From positions 1 to 44,367 of the IMG/VR virus record IMGVR_UViG_3300046006_004608: DNA of 44,367 nucleotides; one strand, 5' to 3'. Below the pieces are notes generated by a model. The model searched no databases. It saw only the letters and a program-made list of their open reading frames with translations, and was not told the origin of the DNA. Each line of letters opens with the position of its first letter. Position 1 is the stretch's first letter. Below, piece by piece: positions 37,893-44,151 of this stretch. The DNA is from a virus. Made by a program: the position numbers and the translations under genes.

Positions 37893-37918
37893 GATAAATA
37901 TAATATCTTTACTCTGCC
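37893..37918 (-). promoter_or_regulatory. GKCA-class promoter
   Basis: GGCA then TATATTTATC at spacing 16. It overlaps the stop region of the 178-aa gene and serves the 94-aa gene. Confidence 0.6.
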
Positions 37919-38445
37919 AATGCTAATCTTTCATTATTATAGTTAGCTATTTCATTTGATTTAGCTAAGAAACCATAATCTTTCTTTAATTGATTATATG
38001 CTTCATTTAGTGGCATTTTATTAATTACAGAACCAAGCATGAATGCAAAGCCGTTATTTGAATCGGTGATTAGTTTTTCATCATTTTTTAATTTATACAT
38101 CAATGCTTCAATTACTTCACTTACAAACATACCACTATATAGTCCTTTTAGGTTATGTTCCTTTACAAATTGATCAGCATGACACCAAATGAATATACAT
38201 TCTTTATTTTCAAATAAATCTACTGTATCCTTATCTATAACATAACTACGATTAAAACTAATACCAAATAAACCTTTAGGTGAACCATGACCTAACATTA
38301 TAATACGATCATGTAGCGATATTAAATTTTCTACCTCAGCAATAACTAAACCACCAGTAATAACTGTTTTATTAGGTATATCTTCGTATATTGGCTTTAG
38401 GAAATGTGTTGAATTGTCGTGTGGATGAATTACTAATGTTCTCAT
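37909..38445 (-). CDS. Possible caspase-fold (CHAT-like) protein, 178 aa
   Basis: Strand-rich N-terminal part (MRTLVIHPHD; KTVITGGLVIAEV), then RIIMLGHGSPKGLFG with H53-G and IFIWCHADQFV with C88. In caspase/CHAT/gingipain-like proteases the catalytic His is in a strand-H-G context and the Cys follows about 35-50 residues later in a strand-C-x-x-A/S context, as here. KGLYSGMFVSEVIEAL follows the Cys. The protein could be a peptidase or a catalytically dead relative. The His-Cys dyad is visible; the family is inferred. It is driven by a hairpin-promoter. Confidence 0.45.
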   Translation of the reverse strand: MRTLVIHPHDNSTHFLKPIYEDIPNKTVITGGLVIAEVENLISLHDRIIMLGHGSPKGLFGISFNRSYVIDKDTVDLFENKECIFIWCHADQFVKEHNLKGLYSGMFVSEVIEALMYKLKNDEKLITDSNNGFAFMLGSVINKMPLNEAYNQLKKDYGFLAKSNEIANYNNERLALAE

Positions 38446-38460
38446 AACTTATTTATTTGA

Positions 38461-38487
38461 AATGAAGGTAGGCACAATTATTGTGCC
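38461..38487 (-). promoter_or_regulatory. GKCA-class promoter embedded in a hairpin
   Basis: GGCA then TACCTTCATT at spacing 17, before the 178-aa gene. GGCA begins the 5' arm of the hairpin at 38467-38491. Confidence 0.6.
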
Positions 38488-38491
38488 CACC
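38467..38491 (-). terminator. Hairpin overlapping a promoter
   Basis: Minus-strand GGTGGGCACAA-TAA-TTGTGCCTACC, 11 bp with one G-U. The outer part (GGTGGGC...GCCTACCTTCAT) is the same as at 37116. Confidence 0.7.
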
Positions 38492-38515
38492 AAATTAACT
38501 ATTAAATACTAATAA

Positions 38516-38791
38516 CTAAAATTGCATATCATATTCATCATTAGTATCAGTATCCAACTTATCATAAAGATTATCGGCTTGACTATAAGCATCTATTAAT
38601 GATTTCTGGAGTTTACCCAATGTAAATCCAATTGTCATTTGTTCTTGATCACCATTTTCACACAAATCTCTAATATCCTCAGTAGCGCTATCTAACGCTT
38701 CTCTGATTTGTAGGATGGTGTTAAGTTGTTCTTTAGTAATTGTTAGTTTTACTTCTGTAGGTACTGGGATTGTTTTTGCTTTTGCTGCCAT
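38516..38791 (-). CDS. Hypothetical helical protein, 91 aa
   Basis: Start at the ATG at 38791 (MAAKAKTIPVPTEVKLTITKEQ); the upstream extension overlaps the preceding gene. Long helices (QLNTILQIREALDSATEDI; LGKLQKSLIDAYSQADNLY) and an acidic end. No family is recognised. Confidence 0.6.
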   Translation of the reverse strand: MAAKAKTIPVPTEVKLTITKEQLNTILQIREALDSATEDIRDLCENGDQEQMTIGFTLGKLQKSLIDAYSQADNLYDKLDTDTNDEYDMQF

Positions 38792-38813
38792 AACTATATT
38801 TGTTTTTTGTTGT

Positions 38814-39077
38814 TTAAAAATCATAATTTGGGGTATAACTATCATCATTAAATGAATCTTCCATCAATTCTGTATTAAGTTGTCTTCTTACTTCATCCTC
38901 AGCCGCTTCAACCCATTCACTTATTAGTTTAAATAATCCCTCAGCATCGTCTCTTAAATAATGATCTATAAACACTTCTGCTGTTTCGGTTTTGTAATTA
39001 ACTAAATCATAAGCCACCTGAGATATAATGTTTGCTATTTGAATGTCATTGAGAAGGCGATGTTGATTTCTATTCAT
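38814..39077 (-). CDS. Hypothetical acidic protein, 87 aa
   Basis: Helical (LLNDIQIANIISQVAYDLVNY; AEGLFKLISEWVEAAEDEV) with a disordered acidic C-terminus (MEDSFNDDSYTPNYDF). No family is recognised. Confidence 0.6.
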   Translation of the reverse strand: MNRNQHRLLNDIQIANIISQVAYDLVNYKTETAEVFIDHYLRDDAEGLFKLISEWVEAAEDEVRRQLNTELMEDSFNDDSYTPNYDF

Positions 39078-39096
39078 GATATTTCAATTTAATTGA

Positions 39097-39294
39097 TTAA
39101 TATTCGTCTTCATCAAACTCATATCCATCACTATCATTTTCAAAATGAAATGCTCCTATCTCATCTAAGTCTTCATAATATGCTTCCATTGTTGAAATGA
39201 AACTTTCCAGATCGAAATTTTCGGGTTCGCCTTTTTCATTTAATAAATTTGTTGCTACTGTGATTAATTCACTTAAGATGTCTTTAATTTCCAT
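39097..39294 (-). CDS. Hypothetical very acidic protein, 65 aa
   Basis: Helix MEIKDILSELITVATNLLNEKG, then PENFDLESFISTMEAYYEDLDE and an Asp/Glu-rich end. The net charge is strongly negative, so DNA mimicry is possible but unproven. Own promoter. Confidence 0.6.
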   Translation of the reverse strand: MEIKDILSELITVATNLLNEKGEPENFDLESFISTMEAYYEDLDEIGAFHFENDSDGYEFDEDEY

Positions 39295-39309
39295 GTTGTT
39301 TTAATTTTG

Positions 39310-39335
39310 AATAAATATATTAAAAGAATTATGCC
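39310..39335 (-). promoter_or_regulatory. GKCA-class promoter
   Basis: GGCA then TATATTTATT at spacing 16, before the 65-aa gene. Confidence 0.6.
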
Positions 39336-39598
39336 TGCCCAACTATAGTAGAAATAGGCATTTTTATTTTATTTAATAAAGGATCCCGATCACACAAATA
39401 CGCTAACACGTCTGAATGTTGTAATATAACAACTGATGATTCGCCTCTGTATTTTAATAGTTCTATTATATCTTTATTCTGAGTATGTTGTTCTCTGTCT
39501 AATAACTCTATATGTTGTTTGAGTTTATTAACGCGGAGCATTATCCCTACTAAAAATACTATAGTAACACCTAGCAGTATTGATAATATTATGATCAT
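39329..39598 (-). CDS. Membrane-anchored helical protein, 89 aa
   Basis: N-terminal membrane helix (MIIILSILLGVTIVFLVGIML), a basic turn (RVNKLKQ), then a coiled coil (HIELLDREQHTQNKDIIELL) and a soluble end with one Cys. Topology like the 90-aa protein at 25135. Inner-membrane, cytoplasmic-tail orientation is likely. Confidence 0.6.
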   Translation of the reverse strand: MIIILSILLGVTIVFLVGIMLRVNKLKQHIELLDREQHTQNKDIIELLKYRGESSVVILQHSDVLAYLCDRDPLLNKIKMPISTIVGQA

Positions 39599-39610
39599 AT
39601 AATTTGTTTT

Positions 39611-39636
39611 AATAAATATATGATGGGGGTTTTGAC
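39611..39636 (-). promoter_or_regulatory. GKCA-class promoter embedded in a hairpin
   Basis: GTCA lies in the loop of hairpin 39622-39645 and TATATTTATT starts at spacing 16; CCCCC of the spacer is the 3' stem. Confidence 0.75.
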
Positions 39637-39645
39637 ACCCCCACC
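39622..39645 (-). terminator. Hairpin overlapping a promoter
   Basis: Minus-strand GGTGGGGG-TGTCAAAA-CCCCCATC, with five consecutive G-C pairs plus outer pairs including one G-U. It follows the DUF932-like gene stop by 8 nt. Confidence 0.7.
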
Positions 39646-39653
39646 ATTATTAA

Positions 39654-40445
39654 CTAAAGATACGCTTCGGCTAGTTCGAACAATTGTTCGTTTAACTTAA
39701 TGTCCTGTTGGAAGTTCTTTACTGAACGTGCCTTTCTATTCTTACGACCATAACCATACCCACCACTAATTACCTTCTCCTGAATACGATTAAATACTAA
39801 CCATAAATCATTACCTGCATCTTGGTTGCGATCTGCACGAAGTAGATCTGCGATGTTGACTGTTTGTTTGTTTCTAAGTGCTGCTGCTTTAGTAGCAAAA
39901 TCAGTCATTTGAGCATCAGTCAGTTCAGTTTGTTTAAACAAATTAATCTTCTGAACCAAGTTAGGTAGTTTAGCAATTACCTCTTGAATTTTGGTTTGTA
40001 ATGTCTCGAAGGAATAATTCATGTGTCTAATGGATACATTATTAAAATCAGCATCGCTAATAACTAACCCATTTGAACATACTAACCTAAAGATACCTAC
40101 TCTAAAATTGAACGCTGCTTTACCATCATGTGAATTGGTAAGTAGAATCTGAGGGAATGAATCATCACCATTAGCACCCTTAATCATAATCTCAGGGTTA
40201 CGGAACACAACCATATGTTTTTGGAATCCCTTACCCTTACGCGCTTTAACTTCTTGCGCTTTAGTTACTTGCCATCCCATACTCATCAAATCCTCTACAA
40301 CACGTGATGTTGGGGTTTGAATGTATTTGTCTGTAAGGTGGGGTGCTTTATCAGTTGTGAATACTGATGGAGCCATTGATTTGATTTGCTCAAGCGAGTA
40401 ACTATTACCACTCATCATTACGTTTGAATTTAATTCGTTTGTCAT
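39654..40445 (-). CDS. DUF932-like phage/plasmid protein, 263 aa
   Basis: The core resembles DUF932 proteins: a region with GWQVTKAQEVKARKG, MVVFRNPE, then ILLTNSHDGKAAFNFRVGIFRLVCSNGLV near 100-128. It continues with VSIRHMNYSFETLQTKIQEV and helical segments, and ends LFELAEAYL. This family is common on phages and plasmids; its function is unsettled (DNA-associated roles have been proposed). The length is typical. It forms a single-gene unit with its own promoter. Confidence 0.78.
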   Translation of the reverse strand: MTNELNSNVMMSGNSYSLEQIKSMAPSVFTTDKAPHLTDKYIQTPTSRVVEDLMSMGWQVTKAQEVKARKGKGFQKHMVVFRNPEIMIKGANGDDSFPQILLTNSHDGKAAFNFRVGIFRLVCSNGLVISDADFNNVSIRHMNYSFETLQTKIQEVIAKLPNLVQKINLFKQTELTDAQMTDFATKAAALRNKQTVNIADLLRADRNQDAGNDLWLVFNRIQEKVISGGYGYGRKNRKARSVKNFQQDIKLNEQLFELAEAYL

Positions 40446-40473
40446 AACCTTTGTTTTTTTAATTATTTAATAC

Positions 40474-40499
40474 ACTAAATATACAGCAATAATTTTGAC
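40474..40499 (-). promoter_or_regulatory. GKCA-class promoter
   Basis: GGTCA then TATATTTAGT at spacing 16, before the DUF932-like gene. Confidence 0.65.
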
Positions 40500-40508
40500 C
40501 GACCAATT

Positions 40509-40700
40509 CTAATTTAATACTCCCTGCTTGGCGTATATAATGGCTTCGCTATATACCTCTTGTTCCCAAGCGGTTTGAGGTTGAAATTCCTTATTAACAG
40601 CTATTACTAGTTTAAAATTATCATCTATACCTCTCATAACCATACTACGAACCAATTCCTCAATAGCCATACAATTGAAATACATTGTGTCGTTAGTCAT
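40509..40700 (-). CDS. Hypothetical protein, 63 aa
   Basis: Helical (MTNDTMYFNCMAIEELVRSMV, then TAWEQEVYSEAIIYAKQG). Mildly acidic, no membrane segment. 3 nt separate it from the 61-aa gene. No family is recognised. Confidence 0.55.
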   Translation of the reverse strand: MTNDTMYFNCMAIEELVRSMVMRGIDDNFKLVIAVNKEFQPQTAWEQEVYSEAIIYAKQGVLN

Positions 40701-40703
40701 ATT

Positions 40704-40889
40704 TTATTTATTTACTTGTTTATCTTTCTCTAATTGTTTCAATCTAACCCATTCCATTTGATCTGCTAAACTTATCAACTCATTAAATTTACGCTCCATT
40801 AATGGTTTTTCTTTTTCCTTCTTAAAAAATGATCTATCTACTCTCCTATCCGCTTTACTCTGTGCATCGTCTTTTGTTTGAATAGCCAT
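40704..40889 (-). CDS. Hypothetical charged helical protein, 61 aa
   Basis: Lys/Asp-rich (AQSKADRRVDRSFFKKEKEKP) followed by a helix (NELISLADQMEWVRLKQLE). Probably partly disordered. Shares a transcript with the 63-aa gene. Confidence 0.55.
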   Translation of the reverse strand: MAIQTKDDAQSKADRRVDRSFFKKEKEKPLMERKFNELISLADQMEWVRLKQLEKDKQVNK

Positions 40890-40903
40890 ATTTTATTTTT
40901 TAT

Positions 40904-41533
40904 TTACTTGAATTTATAACCTGAAATTTGCTCAACCACCTTGACAGTTACTTTATTATCATTAATACCGTTTGCTTTAGTATTATCGTTGTTGAATAAG
41001 AAAGCAAACCATTCTTTAGTTTTATTAATGTATAAAACTTTCCAACATTGACTTGGTATTGATAAACCTCCTATCTTTTTAATTTCACCTACTGAGCCCA
41101 TCCAAACATGAACTGAGTCATATTGATTTGCTTCAAGGCGAGTTAATTCTTCAACCATTTTCCAATCACCTCTATTTAATTGTGGTGTTTGTGGGGCCAT
41201 ATTAGAAAAATAAAATGACTCAGTCATACTAACTACATCACAAGCACCGTCAGCTGCAGGAAAGTTATGACCACGATCATAACCTGATTTTTCATAGTAC
41301 TGTTGTAGATTAGTATTTGCTATTAACTTAGGATCAGGTCCAAAATTATCAGTTCGTTTAACCTTAGTAGAACAACTTATCATTGCTTTGGTTAACCACC
41401 ACTCAACCTTAACAGGATAGTTTTTAGATTTACTATAAGTTGTCTTGTAGGATTTGTGATTAATAGTAATTAGGTCTTGAGACGAAACAGTAAAACTACT
41501 AATTAATAATAAAAAGGATATTAGGTATTTCAT
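40904..41533 (-). CDS. Secreted DNA/RNA non-specific endonuclease
   Basis: 209 aa. A Sec signal peptide (MKYLISFLLLISSFTVSSQ) is followed by a His-Me finger nuclease: GYDRGHNFPAAD with DRGH (86-89; H89 the general base), then FSNMAPQTPQLNRGDW, where N111/N120 bind the metal, and E128/E129. This is the Serratia/NUC1 family. It would act in the periplasm or outside the cell on DNA or RNA, for instance against competing incoming phage DNA or host DNA after lysis. A late-type box lies 3 nt before the ATG. Confidence 0.88.
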   Translation of the reverse strand: MKYLISFLLLISSFTVSSQDLITINHKSYKTTYSKSKNYPVKVEWWLTKAMISCSTKVKRTDNFGPDPKLIANTNLQQYYEKSGYDRGHNFPAADGACDVVSMTESFYFSNMAPQTPQLNRGDWKMVEELTRLEANQYDSVHVWMGSVGEIKKIGGLSIPSQCWKVLYINKTKEWFAFLFNNDNTKANGINDNKVTVKVVEQISGYKFK

Positions 41534-41536
41534 ACC

Positions 41537-41546
41537 TATAAATATT
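41537..41546 (-). promoter_or_regulatory. Late-type box 3 nt before a start codon
   Basis: Minus-strand AATATTTATA-GGT-ATG, upstream of the secreted nuclease gene. It overlaps the 3' end of the 65-aa gene. Confidence 0.5.
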
Positions 41547-41742
41547 AAATATCCATCACCGACTTAGATATAGCTTCGTAATATTCTTCACGTAGACGCC
41601 TAACAGCAGCTTCTGCGCTTGCTACACCAGCTTTAAACATTTGATCTTCATGTGAGTAACCACGTTCATTAATTACTTTAAATATTTCTTCAAATAATTC
41701 AAATCCAAAATAATTGTCTCCTAATGCTTCGTATTTATTCAT
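41545..41742 (-). CDS. Hypothetical protein, 65 aa
   Basis: MNKYEALGDNYFGFELFEEIFKVINERG then a helix (ASAEAAVRRLREEYYEAISKS). Acidic-basic helical protein. Follows the 64-aa gene by 6 nt. No family is recognised. Confidence 0.55.
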   Translation of the reverse strand: MNKYEALGDNYFGFELFEEIFKVINERGYSHEDQMFKAGVASAEAAVRRLREEYYEAISKSVMDI

Positions 41743-41748
41743 AATTTA

Positions 41749-41943
41749 TTATTTTATCCAGTTATAAGCAAATGCGTCTTGTTCTAATTTAGTTCTTGGC
41801 TTTGATTCGGGGCGGGTTGTTATTTTAGGTTTACGACCTCGTCTATTACTAGGTTTGTCTTCTATAGCATCCCATTTCCATTTTTTTACTTTCTCTAAAA
41901 ATGCTGCTCTATATTTTGCTAAGCGTTCTTGTTCTGTTCTCAT
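41749..41943 (-). CDS. Small basic protein with AT-hook-like motif, 64 aa
   Basis: Helix MRTEQERLAKYRAAFLEKVKKW followed by NRRGRKPKITTRPESKPRTK, which contains an RGRKP AT-hook-like core. Probably binds DNA. It is the third protein in this window with such a motif. The pseudoknot-like element at 41956-42029 forms its leader. Confidence 0.55.
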   Translation of the reverse strand: MRTEQERLAKYRAAFLEKVKKWKWDAIEDKPSNRRGRKPKITTRPESKPRTKLEQDAFAYNWIK

Positions 41944-41955
41944 AATTTAAAGATT

Positions 41956-42029
41956 TAGGAGAGGCTACCTACTAACACCTCACACCCGATTTATAGGTAG
42001 GTCGGGTCACTTAACCTCTCCTATTTTTT
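41956..42029. ncRNA. Candidate pseudoknot RNA or leader element
   Basis: Outer stem TAGGAGAGG (41956-41964) with CCTCTCCTA (42015-42023), a perfect 9 bp. Inside, CTACCTA (41965-41971) can pair with TAGGTAG (41994-42000), and ACCCGA (41984-41989) with TCGGGT (42002-42007). These two pairings interleave, giving an H-type pseudoknot within a closing stem. On the plus strand a T6 run (42024-42029) follows at once, as for an intrinsic terminator. On the minus strand it is the leader of the 64-aa basic protein gene. No recognised family; strand of function unknown. Confidence 0.5.
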
Positions 42030-42237
42030 AATTAATGTAATCTAAGATTAATTCTTCGCCATAGCATAATGATTGTAATGTTTTAAATTTAGCTTCATTA
42101 TCTAATGGTTTAGCCTCTTTATAGTCATTACACCATACTAATTCACCACCATACATCAATCCACTAAAGTATTCTAGTTGTGAATTCATTACTATAAACC
42201 ACTCACGCTTCGTTTGTTGTGCTCTTTTCTTCTTCAT
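42028..42237 (-). CDS. Hypothetical protein, 69 aa
   Basis: MKKKRAQQTKREWFIVMNSQLEYF, basic start, then aromatic strands (GGELVWCNDYKEA) and a C-terminal helix. The start could also be the internal ATG near residue 17. It overlaps the 103-aa gene upstream by 35 nt, which is long and makes the internal start more likely. No family is recognised. Confidence 0.5.
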   Translation of the reverse strand: MKKKRAQQTKREWFIVMNSQLEYFSGLMYGGELVWCNDYKEAKPLDNEAKFKTLQSLCYGEELILDYIN

Positions 42238-42514
42238 TCATAACTGTTTTTAATCCACAATATAAATCAAGCATTGCCATTTCACGAGAGGCTAACTTTA
42301 TACCCCAACGACGTTTTTTATTTAGAAAGTTAGTACCCCATTCTCGCCACTCCTTATTTTGAGCCTCAGTCATTGTGTATTGTTGAAACCAATGATCTTT
42401 TCTACCTTCTACATCTTCAAACTTAAGATTGTGTCCAGCAATTTCAAACATTTTATCAATCAATTCCTTTAACATAAGTCTCTCCTTATTTGCTTTTTGT
42501 TCTACTCGTGTCAT
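42203..42514 (-). CDS. Hypothetical helical protein, 103 aa
   Basis: Lys/Glu-rich helices (VEQKANKERLMLKELIDKMFEI; TEAQNKEWREWGTNFL) with several Trp, ending in an acidic tail (NEEEKSTTNEA). Its start overlaps the 201-aa gene stop by 4 nt. No family is recognised. Confidence 0.6.
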   Translation of the reverse strand: MTRVEQKANKERLMLKELIDKMFEIAGHNLKFEDVEGRKDHWFQQYTMTEAQNKEWREWGTNFLNKKRRWGIKLASREMAMLDLYCGLKTVMNEEEKSTTNEA

Positions 42515-43116
42515 AGATATTTAGTTTTAAGTATACGTTGATAATAATCTACGATTTCTTCTTTGCCCATAGAAGATACTTTCCATGTTTGTGGAAATTC
42601 CTTTTTACATTGCTCTATTCGTTCACGTTTAGATTTAGTTTTATCAGTAGCCTTTTCATAATATAACCATGATTCCCAATAATGTGAGCTGTGTTTGTGA
42701 CCTACCATTAATGCTATTTGATAACCAAAAAACACAAATGATAATACAGGACCCCATTCATATCTAAAATCAGTATCAGTCCATTTTGTTTTCCATCCTA
42801 ATCCACAGTAACTGAATCCTACTGTTAGTGGTATTGGAAATGAATAACCTAGTTTTTCTTGATATAGTTCTTCGTATGATTTTATCCTATGAGTATATTT
42901 AGGATTTATACTATTCCACTTTTTTTCAGACTCCATTGTTTCCAATGCTGCCTTTTTAGCCAATTCTGGAGTTGCCTTAACCCATTTTCTAGGTAGAAAA
43001 TATGGGGTACCAATTTGGGTTTTACCTGCGTATAAATTAACATTAAATGGTTTGAATGGACTATTTAATACCTTCAACCACTTTAGATCTTGTAATATGT
43101 ATTTTAATTTGTTCAT
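42511..43116 (-). CDS. Conserved-looking hypothetical protein, 201 aa
   Basis: Aromatic-rich. The N-terminal LKWLKVLNSPFKPFNVNLYAG is followed by FLPRKWVKATPELAKKAALE, a Trp/Tyr-rich centre (YCGLGWKTKWTDTDFRYEWGPVLSFVFFGYQIALMVG) read in parts, and a charged helical end. One region (about 125-145) is hydrophobic enough to associate with a membrane. It overlaps the Tat-signal gene by 4 nt. No family is recognised. Confidence 0.6.
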   Translation of the reverse strand: MNKLKYILQDLKWLKVLNSPFKPFNVNLYAGKTQIGTPYFLPRKWVKATPELAKKAALETMESEKKWNSINPKYTHRIKSYEELYQEKLGYSFPIPLTVGFSYCGLGWKTKWTDTDFRYEWGPVLSFVFFGYQIALMVGHKHSSHYWESWLYYEKATDKTKSKRERIEQCKKEFPQTWKVSSMGKEEIVDYYQRILKTKYL

Positions 43117-43382
43117 ATGTTTGCTTTTCTAATTTTTGGTTGTATATTAGTTATATTAAATGGGTATTTAGGTTGCTGATATTCCGCTACATCCATATCT
43201 GTTTTCTTTACTGCAAGCGGATGATAATCTACTCCATTGTGATTAAAGGTAATAGTATTAGATACCATTAACTCTTCTTTTGGTTCTTCTTTTTTTGGAA
43301 TATAAGAAGTTACTTTAGCTGCTACTACTCCACTAGCGAATGCTGCTAGTCCTTTAAAAAATGATCTACGATTATTTTCCAT
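43113..43382 (-). CDS. Exported protein with Tat-type signal, 89 aa
   Basis: MENNRRSFFKGLAAFASGVVAAKV matches a twin-arginine signal (RRSFFK, then a mildly hydrophobic segment). The mature part is short, polar and Pro/Lys-rich (YIPKKEEPKEEL; ITFNHNGVDYHPLAVKK). Tat export implies folding or cofactor binding before export, unusual for such a short protein; it may instead be a membrane anchor. It precedes the 201-aa gene with ATGA-type overlap. Confidence 0.6.
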   Translation of the reverse strand: MENNRRSFFKGLAAFASGVVAAKVTSYIPKKEEPKEELMVSNTITFNHNGVDYHPLAVKKTDMDVAEYQQPKYPFNITNIQPKIRKANI

Positions 43383-43389
43383 AACTTAT

Positions 43390-44151
43390 TTATTTTACTG
43401 AGTTAACGGTAAATTTATTATCTTGCCAAATCAAATATTCTCCTGTGGTATCCATTGTATCAATGAAATAATATCTCCCACCTGTGAATTTATCTGATCC
43501 AGTAAGGTCTAATTTACTCATTTGAGTATGTCCTACAATTTGAATATAATCTTTCTTTAACCCTTTCTCGTGTTTTTTATTTGCAGACATTAATGATCTA
43601 GGTCTAATCCAAATTGGGGTTTGAGTTGTATTATCACCCGAACCATCAAAACCATTAAATTCAAATGCTTTAGGTTTATATTTAAACAGCTCATTTAAAT
43701 CTACTACTACTGTTTCTATATTCCAATCATTCTCTCCAAACACTTGATCCATGAATACAGGACTTACACCAGCATGTGTAAACAAGAAATTTTCAAACCC
43801 ATAAGCCATTTGCAAATGATGTCTATTTTCATTTATAACTTGACTGATTGAAGGAGCAATTCCAGATTGATATCCACTAGTTCCGGTATAACCAATTTCG
43901 GGAAAATAATGATGATCATGATTACCAATCAACATTACAACTTCAACTTGTGGATTACTTTCTTTGTAGTGAACTATTTCTTTGAAATTATAAATTTGAT
44001 CTAGTCCCGGTATATCAAATGAGTCAAAATAATCACCTATAAAAATAACTCTATCAGGTTTATCTTGATGTATTGCTAATTTCCAATTTGAGCGACCATG
44101 AGTATCGCCAAGTATAAGAGTCTTGTAATTATTTACTAAAGTCTTCTTCAT
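43390..44151 (-). CDS. Calcineurin-like metallophosphoesterase
   Basis: 253 aa. Motifs in order: LGDTHGR (D16, H18), IGDYFDSF (D40), IGNHDHHY near 75-81, TH near 120 and GHTQ near 207. These are the metal ligands of PPP/PrpE-type phosphatases. The target may be phosphoproteins or nucleotides (T-even and lambda phages carry similar enzymes). The N-terminus overlaps the upstream partial gene by 23 nt. Confidence 0.82.
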   Translation of the reverse strand: MKKTLVNNYKTLILGDTHGRSNWKLAIHQDKPDRVIFIGDYFDSFDIPGLDQIYNFKEIVHYKESNPQVEVVMLIGNHDHHYFPEIGYTGTSGYQSGIAPSISQVINENRHHLQMAYGFENFLFTHAGVSPVFMDQVFGENDWNIETVVVDLNELFKYKPKAFEFNGFDGSGDNTTQTPIWIRPRSLMSANKKHEKGLKKDYIQIVGHTQMSKLDLTGSDKFTGGRYYFIDTMDTTGEYLIWQDNKFTVNSVK

